From contig JAITLH010000227.1 of NCBI GenBank assembly GCA_031277995.1, forward strand, positions 1 through 10,134: 10,134 nt of DNA, given 5' to 3'. This DNA is from Deltaproteobacteria bacterium (GTDB taxonomy: Bacteria; Desulfobacterota; Desulfarculia; Adiutricales; Adiutricaceae). The notes below the pieces were generated by a model that ran no database searches, had not been told where the DNA came from, and was given only the letters and a program-made list of their open reading frames with translations. Below are positions 1 to 6,732 of this stretch, one piece after another (within the stretch, counting starts at the first letter, position 1; each line of letters starts with the position of its first letter). A program made the translations under genes and the position numbers.

Positions 1-262
1 CTTTTTGCCTTCGCGCTAATGGGCGAATATTTTCGCTCGAAACTGACCTTTCTTACTTTTCCAAAAACCACTTGCCTTTTCACGAATGGGCGAATATTTA
101 GTCGCAAAACTCGCCTTTCTCATATACCCTTAACCGCCTGCCTTTTTCTGGATGGCCGATTATTTCGTCGCAAAGCTCACTTTTCTAACCTGTCTTAAAA
201 CCGCCCACCCTTTAGCGAATGGGTTGATTATTTCGCGGCAAAACAAAGCCGCCTGGTTGCCC
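1..262. repeat. Degenerate ~67 bp tandem repeat, about four copies; no gene
   Basis: This non-coding stretch follows the last gene of the operon. A recurring core resembling AATGGGCGAATATTTCG begins at about 18, 85, 151 and 218, giving a period of 67, 66 and 67 bp. Similarity is spread along the whole unit: each unit also has CCTTT before the core, a GTCGCAAA-like stretch after it, a CCTTTCT-like block, and a TTAAAACCGCCTG-like end. The copies differ at many positions, so the array is old or decaying. Copy 1 can fold into a 7-bp hairpin (21-27 with 32-38, loop TATT, one G-T pair). Copies 2 and 4 keep a GCGA/TCGC-type stem with longer loops. A further 5-bp stem (235-239 with 248-252) lies just downstream of the ATPase stop, but no T-rich tract follows it on the minus strand, so I do not call a terminator. 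I do not recognise the repeat family. Confidence 0.7.
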
Positions 263-1375
263 TCAAACCAAAAGGCAGCGGACTTCATGGCCGGGGTTTA
301 GTTGTTTGGGCTCCAGGGCGTAATCTTGGCAACCGTCCAGGGCCTTTTCGCAGCGGGGCTGGAAGGGGCAGCCGCTTTGGCGCTCAGGTAGGGAGGGCGG
401 GGAGCCGGGGATGGATTCGAGGCGCTCTTTGGAAAAACTTGGCCGGGACTTTATGAGCTTTATGGTGTAGGGGTGACGGGCCTGGCCGGCGGCTAGGGCT
501 GGGGTGGGGATTCGCTCAATGATGGAGCCGGCGTACATGACGTTTATTTCCGAGGCCACGCTCATGACGGCTTTTAGATCGTGGGAGATTAGGAGAATGG
601 AGGTTTGGCTTTGGTCTTTGGAATTTTTAAGTAGGCTTAATACTTCCCGGCGAACCGTGACGTCAACGGAGGTGGTGGGTTCGTCGGCCACGAGAAGGGC
701 CGGTTTTAGCATGTCCGCTATGGCCACCATCACCCTTTGGAGGGTCCCGCCGCTGCATTGGAAGGGGTAGGAAGAAAGGATCCTTTTGGGGTTATCGATG
801 TAGAGCCGGGCCAGGGAGGCTTGGGCCATCTCGCGGATTTCTTTTTTGGTTAAATCCGTGTGGGCCCCGGCCGTTTCCAGGAAATGGCTTAGGATGGTTC
901 TGACCGGGTCAAAGGAACTCATGGGGTCTTGGGGAATGATGCCCACGGTTTGGCCCCGAAGGGCGCGGCACTCTTCCTCGTCAAGGTAGTTTAAGGCTTT
1001 TCCTTGAAGGAGAGCCTGGCCGGAGACTTGCCATTTGGCGGAATCGAGTAGGCCAAAAAGGGAGCGCCAAAAGACGCTTTTGCCCCCGCCGCTTTCTCCG
1101 ATTAGGCCCACGATGTCTTGGTTTTTGACTTTTAGGCTAACGTTTCTGATTACGTTTAGGGAGCCGTTTGGCGCGAGTAAATCCACGGTCAGGTTTTTGG
1201 TGGCCAGGACCGGCACGGTAGGCTCGAGTTTGGCGGCTGGCCAAGGAAGGCCCGTTGTCGCTTGGCCAAGCGAAGTTTGGTCCAGGGTCGCTTGGCCTTG
1301 GAGGGTATCGGAGCTCTCCCTCACCCCGGGCCCCGGGGGCGGTGGGGAGGGGGAGACGGTGGGGGTGGAGGTCAT
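263..1375 (-). CDS. nikD: NikD/DppD-type ABC transporter ATP-binding protein
   Basis: This is the cytoplasmic ATPase that would power the NikBC-type permease pair encoded just before it. The 370-residue product has a complete nucleotide-binding domain: Walker A GESGGGKS (93-100), Q-loop Gln149 in IIPQDPMSSFDP, signature CSGGTLQR (207-214), Walker B LLVADE (227-232) with the catalytic Glu, and switch His265. The C-terminus is the oligopeptide/dipeptide-type extension with four cysteines (336, 342, 349, 367). In some OppD/DppD proteins this arrangement holds an iron-sulfur cluster; E. coli NikD lacks the extension. The first ~58 residues are a Pro/Ser/Thr/Gln-rich extension not typical of the family, with GQAT twice. 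The ATG overlaps the upstream TGA (ATGA, 4-nt overlap), and GGAG lies 9 nt upstream (1385-1388), which supports this start despite the odd N-terminus. The NikD label rests on operon context and the YPFxxSGGxLQR block; DppD-like is the alternative. No partner NikE ATPase is in the window. Confidence 0.9.
   Translation of the reverse strand: MTSTPTVSPSPPPPGPGVRESSDTLQGQATLDQTSLGQATTGLPWPAAKLEPTVPVLATKNLTVDLLAPNGSLNVIRNVSLKVKNQDIVGLIGESGGGKSVFWRSLFGLLDSAKWQVSGQALLQGKALNYLDEEECRALRGQTVGIIPQDPMSSFDPVRTILSHFLETAGAHTDLTKKEIREMAQASLARLYIDNPKRILSSYPFQCSGGTLQRVMVAIADMLKPALLVADEPTTSVDVTVRREVLSLLKNSKDQSQTSILLISHDLKAVMSVASEINVMYAGSIIERIPTPALAAGQARHPYTIKLIKSRPSFSKERLESIPGSPPSLPERQSGCPFQPRCEKALDGCQDYALEPKQLNPGHEVRCLLV
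1258..1297. repeat. 16-bp palindrome plus direct repeat inside the nikD N-terminal extension
   Basis: TCGCTTGGCCAAGCGA (1258-1273) is a perfect palindrome, and its first ten bases recur at 1288-1297. On the coding strand the two copies encode the GQAT motifs in the low-complexity N-terminal extension of the ATPase. The same GCTTGGCC core recurs in other disordered segments of this operon. Confidence 0.75.
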
Positions 1376-2193
1376 TGTTTGGATCTCCAGTAGTCGCTAA
1401 AGTAGTCGCCGATGACGTTTAGGCTGGCCACGGGGAGGATTAGGGCCAAGCTGGGCCAGACCATTTGAAAAAAGTGGGTTTGGATTAATTCGCAGCCGTC
1501 GCTGATCATAAGGCCCAGCTCGGCCGTGGGCGGCTGGATGCCAATCCCGAGGAAAGAAAAACCGGCGATGGATAGGGCCATGGTGCCGATTAGGAGGGTA
1601 AACTGGGTGGTCATTTGGGTGACGATGCCGGGAAAAATATGCCAGGCGATTATGCCAAGGTGGCCGGTACCGGCCAGGCGAGCCGCCCGAACGTAGCCGT
1701 ATTCCCGGATCCTGAGGGTTAGGCCCCGGGCCACCCGGGCGTACCAGACCCAGTTGGCGATGAGCATGGCCAGGATGATGTTTTGGGTGCCGGGACCCAA
1801 AAAACCCACTATGATGAGGGTAAAGATCATGGAGGGAATGGCCAATAGGGCGTCGCTTAAGACCCGGACGATTTGGTCGACTAGGCCCCCCAGGTAGGCC
1901 GCGGCCATGCCGATGACCGAACCCAAAACGATGGTGAGAAAGGCGATAAAGAGCGAGGCCCCAAAGGTCACCCGGATGGCGTAAAGGCAGCGCGAAAAAA
2001 CGCAGCGGCCCAACTGGTCCGTCCCAAAGGGGTGATCCCAGCTCATGGGGGCCAGGGAATTGGAGATGTTTATGGCCACGGGATCGTGGGGGACCAAGTA
2101 TTTGGCGAAGATCGTGGCCAGGCCCATAACGATTAATATGGCCAGGGCGACGGAGATCCTGGCGGGCCTGGATTTATGGTTTTGGTCTCTCAC
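1372..2193 (-). CDS. nikC: NikC-type ABC transporter permease
   Basis: This is the second inner-membrane permease subunit of the importer. The frame is open well upstream into nikB, but the GTG at 2193 is the likely start: it overlaps the nikB TGA as GTGA, has GGGAAG 6 nt upstream, and gives a 273-residue protein of normal family length whose first hydrophobic helix begins near residue 12. The family block after TM1 reads HPFGTDQLGRCVFSRC (about 54-69). The coupling-loop (EAA) region is at about 167-189 (YVRAARLAGTGHLGIIAWH), followed by GIGIQPPTAELGLMI and a last TM ending in NVIGDYFSDYW. WYARVARGL and PPTAELG match E. coli NikC closely. Position 64 is Cys where most NikC/DppC proteins have Asp (GTDxLGRD), and a second Cys lies at 69; this may be a subfamily trait. 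Its stop overlaps the nikD start. Confidence 0.9.
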   Translation of the reverse strand: MRDQNHKSRPARISVALAILIVMGLATIFAKYLVPHDPVAINISNSLAPMSWDHPFGTDQLGRCVFSRCLYAIRVTFGASLFIAFLTIVLGSVIGMAAAYLGGLVDQIVRVLSDALLAIPSMIFTLIIVGFLGPGTQNIILAMLIANWVWYARVARGLTLRIREYGYVRAARLAGTGHLGIIAWHIFPGIVTQMTTQFTLLIGTMALSIAGFSFLGIGIQPPTAELGLMISDGCELIQTHFFQMVWPSLALILPVASLNVIGDYFSDYWRSKQ

Positions 2194-3128
2194 AGGGCGC
2201 TTCCCAGCCTGACCCGGGGGTCCAGTAAGGCGGTTAGGATATCGGAAAGGAGATTGGCCACGATGAAGATTAGGGCTACGCAGACCACGTACCCTTGGAT
2301 GACCGGGTAGTTTCTGCTTAATATGGCGTAGGTAATGATCGAACCCAATCCCGGCCAAGCGAAGACGTTTTCGACGATGACGCTCCCGCAGATAAGGTGC
2401 CCAAAGCAGATGCCGCTGGTCCCGGCCATGGGCAAAAGGGAGTTTTTAAAGACGTGTTTTCTAAAAATCCACGGCGTCCTTAGGCCCCGGGCTTTGGCGT
2501 AAAAAACGTAGGGTTTTTCGGCGTTATCGAGCATCTCGTTTCTAAGCATCCTGGCGTAAACGCAGATGTTGCCAAGGGCCAAGGTCAGGGAGGGCAAAAT
2601 CACGTGTTTTAGGGAGAGTTTTCCCGAAACCGGGAGCCAGCCCAGTTTTAGGGCGAAGATTTGGATTAGGAGAAAGCCCACCACGAAAATCGGGACGGCG
2701 TTTCCCAATATGGCCACGATCCGGCTTAGGTTATCCACCAACCCGTTGGGCTTTTTGGCCGCGTAAACGCCCAGGAAATAGGTCACCGCCAAAAGCCAAA
2801 CGATGGTGGCCATGGTCAGCTGGAGGGTCGATTTTAAGCCCATCAAGATTATGTTCGAGACTTTCAGGTTTCCGTAGTACGAAAGGCCAAAATCAAACCT
2901 GGCCGCGTTTTTCAGCCAATCGAAATACTGTTCGATTATGGGCTTATCCAAGCCCAGACGGGCTTTGACCATGGCCACGTTTTCTGGGGTATAAGTCTGC
3001 TGGTGGGCCTTTAGATACGAGGCCACGACGTCGGAGGGAAAGACCCGAACCAAGCTAAAGGCCAGTAAGGACACCAATAGCGCCACCGGGAAAATCAAAA
3101 AAGCCTGCCTAATCAAAAATCGTTTCAT
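2190..3128 (-). CDS. nikB: NikB-type ABC transporter permease
   Basis: This is the first inner-membrane permease subunit, 312 residues from the ATG at 3128. That start gives the family N-terminus MKRFLIRQAFLIFPVALLVS, with a basic stub and then TM1. The frame extends to a TTG at 3197, which would add 23 hydrophilic residues; neither start has a strong ribosome binding site, so the shorter form is chosen on homology. Visible family features are RLGLDKPIIEQYFDWL with DFGLSY after TM1, the EAA coupling loop at about 204-233 (YAKARGLRTPWIFRKHVF), VENVFAWPGLG at about 252-262, RNYPVIQG, and a C-terminal LLDPRVR. RNYPVIQ and the YL/TPE region resemble E. coli NikB more than DppB. It overlaps nikC by 4 nt, indicating translational coupling, and follows the binding-protein gene after a structured spacer. 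Confidence 0.9.
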   Translation of the reverse strand: MKRFLIRQAFLIFPVALLVSLLAFSLVRVFPSDVVASYLKAHQQTYTPENVAMVKARLGLDKPIIEQYFDWLKNAARFDFGLSYYGNLKVSNIILMGLKSTLQLTMATIVWLLAVTYFLGVYAAKKPNGLVDNLSRIVAILGNAVPIFVVGFLLIQIFALKLGWLPVSGKLSLKHVILPSLTLALGNICVYARMLRNEMLDNAEKPYVFYAKARGLRTPWIFRKHVFKNSLLPMAGTSGICFGHLICGSVIVENVFAWPGLGSIITYAILSRNYPVIQGYVVCVALIFIVANLLSDILTALLDPRVRLGSAL

Positions 3129-3202
3129 GTCGCGAAAAAGTCCCAAGTCGGAAAAGGGGCCGCCCGGATCGGGAGCGGAAATTAAGGGCTTTGTCAAAGC
3201 TT

Positions 3203-3225
3203 AAAAAAGCGCCTGGCGTAAAGGC
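3203..3225 (-). terminator. Weak terminator-like element in the binding-protein to nikB spacer
   Basis: On the minus strand GCCT (from 3225) can pair with AGGC (ending at 3211) across a 7-nt loop, followed after two bases by six Ts (3208-3203). The stem is only 4 bp, so at best this allows partial termination. It lies just downstream of the larger hairpin at 3234-3277. Together they could lower permease expression relative to the binding proteins. Confidence 0.25.
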
Positions 3226-3233
3226 CTAGCTTG

Positions 3234-3277
3234 ACCGTCAAACGTTAAGCCAAGCGATTGGCTTAGCGTTTTACGGT
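3234..3277 (-). promoter_or_regulatory. Long hairpin spanning the stop codon of the second binding-protein gene
   Basis: The arms 3234-3253 and 3258-3277 are inverted repeats of 20 bases with two mismatches (3239/3272 and 3245/3266) around a 4-base loop. The right arm contains the last codons (VKR) and the TAA stop of the binding-protein gene. No T-run follows directly on the minus strand. Structures at this place, after a binding-protein gene and before a permease gene, commonly protect the upstream mRNA from 3' exonucleases or reduce downstream expression. That role is inferred here. Confidence 0.65.
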
Positions 3278-4882
3278 ATTGGACAGGGGCAGGTCGTAGG
3301 AAAAATGAAACTCGACCCCTTCGAGGTTCTTTTGGGCCGCGGCCCGATTGGTTTTGTAGGATAGGGGCACGATGCCGTAACCCTCGTGGATGGCGGTAAG
3401 GATTTCTCGGTAAGTTTCTTGGCGAAGGTCTTCGGAAGTCTCATGGAGAACGTCCGTTATTTTTTGGGCCAGTTCGTCGTAGTTAGGGAGACCCGCGACT
3501 CCCAGGTAGTCCAGGGACTCGCTTTTGGTGGCTAGGCCGTTTAGGGTCGAGTGGGGATCGTAGGGTTCGCCCCAGCTGACGCTAAAATTTAGGTCAAAGT
3601 CCCCGGCCTTGCCGCGGCTTAGGTAAGCCGCGCTTTCCTCGCCGGTAAGGTTAACCTTTATGCCAACTTCGCCAAGCTGGGCTTGGATTATTTGGGCGAA
3701 GGCGCGGTGGACGACATTGGTGGAATCGTAATACAGGCCTATCTCAAAGGGCGTGCCGTCTTTGGAGCGGACGCTTTGGCCCTCGGGAAGGATCCAGCCG
3801 GCGGCGTCAAGTAAGGCCCTGGCCATTCGCGGTTCGTAAGGGTAGGATTTTAGGCCCAGGTCACAGTAGGGAATTTTTGAAAAAAAGTAAGAAGAGGCGA
3901 CCGTTTCCGTTTCATGAAAAACGTTTTTAACCATGTTCTCTCGATCGAGAGCCAAGGCGATGGCTTTTCTGACGATTAGATTGTTTAAAGGGGGCCTGGT
4001 GGTATTTATGGTCATTACGCGGGTAAACATGGGGCCGGAGACGAAAGTCTTAAAATTTTCGTCCTTTTGGAAGGCCTCAAAGCTCGAGATGTTCATGAGT
4101 TCCGACTCAAAGAAATCGTAGATTAGATCGATTTCGCCCGCCTTTAGGGAAGATACGGCCGTTTCCCCTTGGGGGATGATCCTAAGGGTAAAGCCGTCAA
4201 GCTTGGGGGATTGTCCCCAGTAATGGGGGTTTTTGGAAAAAACCGCGTATTGCCCGCTCTCGTATTGGTCAAGCTTCCATGGGCCCGTCCCGATGGGGGC
4301 TTTTATGCCGCTTACCGTTGAGCCGTCCTCCATGAAAGCGGCCTCCCCCAGCATCCTAAAGGGCCTGGCCGAGGAAAATTCCTGGAGGGCGGCGTAGTAA
4401 GGAACTTTGAAGGTCACCTTGAAGGTAAGGTCGTTAACCACTTCGTAACCTTCCATGGAAGTGACCACGCCCATCCAGTCGTAATCCTCGGGATGGGACA
4501 TTATGGCGTCAAAGTTCTTTTTGACGTTATGGGCGTCAAAGGGGCTGCCGTCGGAAAACTTCACCCCGGGCCTAAGGCGAAAAACGATTTCCAGGCCGTC
4601 CTTTGAGATCTCAGAGCTCTCGGCCAGGGCCGGGACGCTTTGGCCGTTTTGTTGGCCAACCAGGGAATCGTACAAAAAAACCTGGACAAAGCCGTCGGCG
4701 TCATAGAGATGGGGATTGAAGTCGCCGTGGACGTTGGCCACGGCGACTTCAATCGTGACCTTGGGGACCGTTGGTTTGTCGGGAGTTTCCGGGGCCTTTT
4801 CGCCCGAGCAGCCCCAGAATAAAATTAGGCCCAAACACGAAAACCAAGCCAGGATTGGCTTAAAACTGGGATTTGGTCTCAT
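3263..4882 (-). CDS. nikA: NikA-type solute-binding lipoprotein, second paralog
   Basis: This extracytoplasmic receptor of the SBP_bac_5 family would deliver substrate to NikBC. The ATG at 4882 is preferred (539 residues, AAAGAG 6 nt upstream). The in-frame GTG at 4903 sits at the base of a strong hairpin, and the ATG yields a clean signal peptide, MRPNPSFKPI then a hydrophobic core, with lipobox LFWGC and lipidated Cys25. NikA-like blocks follow: GDFNPHLY, FDAHNVKKNFDAIMSH, LQEFSSARPFRM, GIKAPIGTGPWKL, NPHYWG, GEIDLIYD, AGWILPEGQSVRSKDG, LTGEES and WGEPYDPHSTL (Trp437). It is a tandem duplicate of the gene upstream; a 180-residue ungapped block differs at 34 positions by hand count. Differences of note: LAESSEIS where SBPs usually have W in the fourth position of this motif, Lys453 in place of the paralog's His in the ligand loop, and a much shorter linker after the lipobox. 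Substrate is inferred as Ni(II) or another metal complex; peptide binding is the alternative. Confidence 0.9.
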   Translation of the reverse strand: MRPNPSFKPILAWFSCLGLILFWGCSGEKAPETPDKPTVPKVTIEVAVANVHGDFNPHLYDADGFVQVFLYDSLVGQQNGQSVPALAESSEISKDGLEIVFRLRPGVKFSDGSPFDAHNVKKNFDAIMSHPEDYDWMGVVTSMEGYEVVNDLTFKVTFKVPYYAALQEFSSARPFRMLGEAAFMEDGSTVSGIKAPIGTGPWKLDQYESGQYAVFSKNPHYWGQSPKLDGFTLRIIPQGETAVSSLKAGEIDLIYDFFESELMNISSFEAFQKDENFKTFVSGPMFTRVMTINTTRPPLNNLIVRKAIALALDRENMVKNVFHETETVASSYFFSKIPYCDLGLKSYPYEPRMARALLDAAGWILPEGQSVRSKDGTPFEIGLYYDSTNVVHRAFAQIIQAQLGEVGIKVNLTGEESAAYLSRGKAGDFDLNFSVSWGEPYDPHSTLNGLATKSESLDYLGVAGLPNYDELAQKITDVLHETSEDLRQETYREILTAIHEGYGIVPLSYKTNRAAAQKNLEGVEFHFSYDLPLSNTVKR

Positions 4883-4902
4883 CTTAAACTCTTTAAAGCC
4901 CA

Positions 4903-4941
4903 CGTTTCCCGCCCGCCCCCATGGGGGGCGGGCGGGAAACG
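4903..4941 (-). promoter_or_regulatory. Perfect 18-bp GC-rich hairpin between the two nikA-type genes
   Basis: The arms 4903-4920 and 4924-4941 are perfect inverted repeats of 18 bases around a 3-base loop (ATG on the plus strand). The structure starts two bases after the TAA of the first binding-protein gene and ends 20 bases before the preferred ATG of the second. No T-tract follows in the direction of transcription, so it is not a standard intrinsic terminator. It would make a very stable RNA stem, fitting a 3' stability element or a partial attenuator. It also occludes the alternative GTG start at 4903. Confidence 0.8.
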
Positions 4942-4943
4942 GT

Positions 4944-6617
4944 TTAACGCTTGACGGTATGGCCCAATGGCATGTCGTAGGAAAAATGGAACTCGACGTT
5001 TTCGACGTTCTTTTTGGCCGCGGCCCGGTTGGTTTTGTAGGATAGGGCGATTAGGCCGTAACCCTCGTGGATGGTGGTTAGGATTTCTTTGTACATTTCT
5101 TGGCGTTTTTCGTGGGAGGTCACGTGCAAAACGTCCTTTATTTGCTGGGCCAGTTCGTCGTAATTAGGCAGGCCCGCGACCCCGGTAAAATCCGTGGTCC
5201 CGCTATGGGTGGCCAGGGAGTTTAGGGTTGAATGGGGATCGTAGGGTTCGCCCCAGCTAAGGCTAAAGGTCAGATCGAAGTCCCCGGCCACGCCCCGGTT
5301 TACGTAAGCGGCGCTCTCTTCCCCGGTAAGGTTTACCTTGATGCCCACTTCGTTAAGCTGGGCTTGGATGATTTGGGCGAAGGCCCGGTGGATGACGTTT
5401 ATGGAATCGTAATACAAGCCTATTTCAAAAGGTTTCCCGTCCTTGGAGCGAACGCTTTGGCCTTCCTTAATGGTCCAGCCGGCCTGGTCAAGCAGGGCTT
5501 TGGCCTGGGCTTGGTCGTAGGGAATGGGTTTAAGGCCAACGTCGCAGTAGGGAATGCCTTCCCACATAAAACCCGTGGCCACGGGTTCGGTTTTGTGGAA
5601 AACGTTTTGAACCATGGCCTCGCGATCGAGGGCCAGGGCGATGGCTTTCCTGACATTAAGATCGTTTAAGGGGGCCCTGGTGGTGTTCACGGTCATGATC
5701 CTCGTAAACATGGGCCCGGATATGAAAGTGCGATAATTTTCGTCGTTTTCGAAAATCTCGTAATTGGAGATGGTCATGAGCTCCGATTCAAAAAGATCGT
5801 AGATAAGGTCGATCTCCCCGACCTTTAGGGAGGTCACGGCCGTTTCCCCTTTGGGGATGACCCTGGCCGTAAAACCGTCAAGTTTGGGCGCCTGGCCCCA
5901 GTAATGGGGGTTTTTGGAAAAAACGGAGTATTCCCCGTCCACGTGTTTGTCTAGCTTCCAAAGGCCCGTTCCTATGGGGGCCTTGATGCCGCCAGCGGTC
6001 GAGCCGTCCTCCATAAAGCCGGCGTCCCCCAGCATCCTAAAGGGCCGGACGGAGGAAAACTCCTGGAGGGCGGCGTAATACGGCTCTTTGAAGATTACCT
6101 TAAAGGTATCGTCGTTTACGACTTCGTAGCGATCCATGGAATTAACCAGGCCCATCCAGTTGTAATCCTCGGGGTGGGACATAATGGCGTCAAAGTTCTT
6201 TTTGACGTTATGGGCGTCAAAGGCGCTGCCGTCCGAAAATTTCGCCCCCTTCCTTAAATGGAAAACGATTTCCAAGCCGTCCTCCGAGATCTCCCAGCTC
6301 TCGGCCAAGCAGGGTTCGACCTTTCCGTTGGTTTGGTAAACCAGCCCTTCGTACAAAAAATCCTGGGCGTATTGGGTGGCGTTGTAGAGGTGGGGATTGA
6401 AATCGCCCAGATCCGTGGACACGGCAAAGGTGATGGTGTTGTCGCTAGCCGCCGTCTCCGCCGGCGCCGCCTGATCGGCTTGGCTGGCTTGGCCGGCCTG
6501 GCCGGATGATGGGGCTGAAGAATCCGGGGCGTTTTCGCCAGAGCAGCCCAGGGCCGCCAAAAATACCAAACACGACAAGGCCGCGAGCGTGGCCTTTAAG
6601 GGAATAGAGGATCGCAT
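4944..6617 (-). CDS. nikA: NikA-type solute-binding lipoprotein, first paralog
   Basis: This is the first of the two receptor lipoproteins, 557 residues from the ATG at 6617. GGGAGG (6622-6627) lies 4 nt upstream, and the N-terminus MRSSIPLKATLAALS leads to lipobox LAALGC with lipidated Cys25. The frame continues to a TTG at 6668, but that would put 17 hydrophilic residues in front of the signal peptide. After the Cys comes a low-complexity linker of about 35 residues rich in Gln, Ala, Gly and Ser, then the SBP_bac_5 domain: GDFNPHLYN, LAESWEISEDG, FDAHNVKKNFDAIMSH, LQEFSSVRPFRM, GIKAPIGTGLWKL, GEIDLIYD, PYCDVGLKPIPYD, LTGEESAAYVNRG, and WGEPYDPHSTL (Trp455) followed by His471. Alignment by eye places that His close to E. 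coli NikA His416, a nickel-site residue, though two positions nearer the Trp. GTGLW replaces the usual GTGPW. The product probably binds a nickel or other metal complex and shares NikBCD with its paralog. Confidence 0.92.
   Translation of the reverse strand: MRSSIPLKATLAALSCLVFLAALGCSGENAPDSSAPSSGQAGQASQADQAAPAETAASDNTITFAVSTDLGDFNPHLYNATQYAQDFLYEGLVYQTNGKVEPCLAESWEISEDGLEIVFHLRKGAKFSDGSAFDAHNVKKNFDAIMSHPEDYNWMGLVNSMDRYEVVNDDTFKVIFKEPYYAALQEFSSVRPFRMLGDAGFMEDGSTAGGIKAPIGTGLWKLDKHVDGEYSVFSKNPHYWGQAPKLDGFTARVIPKGETAVTSLKVGEIDLIYDLFESELMTISNYEIFENDENYRTFISGPMFTRIMTVNTTRAPLNDLNVRKAIALALDREAMVQNVFHKTEPVATGFMWEGIPYCDVGLKPIPYDQAQAKALLDQAGWTIKEGQSVRSKDGKPFEIGLYYDSINVIHRAFAQIIQAQLNEVGIKVNLTGEESAAYVNRGVAGDFDLTFSLSWGEPYDPHSTLNSLATHSGTTDFTGVAGLPNYDELAQQIKDVLHVTSHEKRQEMYKEILTTIHEGYGLIALSYKTNRAAAKKNVENVEFHFSYDMPLGHTVKR
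6477..6505. repeat. GGCTTGGCC-type micro-repeat encoding the linker of the first NikA paralog
   Basis: The plus strand reads as a run of GGCTTGG, CTGGCTTGG and CCGGCCTGG units with a period of about 5 or 10 bases. On the coding strand it specifies the SGQAGQASQADQ linker after the lipobox. Bases 6486-6498 (GGCTTGGCCGGCC) are identical to the first 13 bases of the palindrome at 8524. The second paralog lacks this segment. Confidence 0.7.
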
Positions 6618-6732
6618 TTTGCCTCCCAACTTAGAAGTTTTTTTCGCTCCCCAGCTAAGGGGGGCCAAGGTTATGGCTTTTTTTTACGTGGGCGATTACT
6701 TATAAAAATTGCCAAAGGTGGGTTTGGTGGCC
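6618..6732 (-). promoter_or_regulatory. Spacer and leader between the half-transporters and the first nikA-type gene
   Basis: This 115-base spacer is the widest gap inside the operon. On the minus strand it holds a small stem (CCAAA at 6727-6723 with TTTGG at 6716-6712) followed after CAA by five Ts, a weak terminator-like pattern. A leader hairpin comes next (6646-6652 with 6659-6665, one mismatch), then the GGGAGG ribosome binding site at 6622-6627. TATAAG near 6705-6700 resembles a -10 box, but I find no matching -35 at normal spacing, so no promoter is called. I see no NikR operator (GTATGA with TCATAC) and no riboswitch that I recognise. Confidence 0.4.

Noticed and set aside
1..262. Possible CRISPR array, because the repeat period of 66-67 bp would fit a 36-base repeat plus 30-base spacer
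   Set aside because: The copies are not near-identical, and similarity is spread across the whole unit rather than split into constant repeats and unique spacers.
2194..2358. Longer nikC start 55 codons upstream
   Set aside because: It lies entirely inside nikB. The GTG at 2193 gives a GTGA overlap, a ribosome binding site and a normal family length.
4903..4941. Intrinsic terminator between the nikA-type genes
   Set aside because: The stem is strong, but no T-tract follows in the direction of transcription and the same-strand operon continues downstream.
6618..6668. TTG start for the first nikA-type gene
   Set aside because: It would place hydrophilic residues before the signal peptide, whereas the ATG at 6617 has GGGAGG upstream and a standard lipoprotein N-terminus.
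6663..6684. Plus-strand terminator: GCCA/TGGC stem followed by eight Ts
   Set aside because: The stem is only 4 bp, and no plus-strand gene ends here.
6618..6732. Internal promoter, NikR operator or nickel-cobalt riboswitch ahead of the nikA-type genes
   Set aside because: A TATAAG box is present but has no -35 partner at 16-18 bp. No GTATGA/TCATAC pair is visible, and no riboswitch consensus could be matched.
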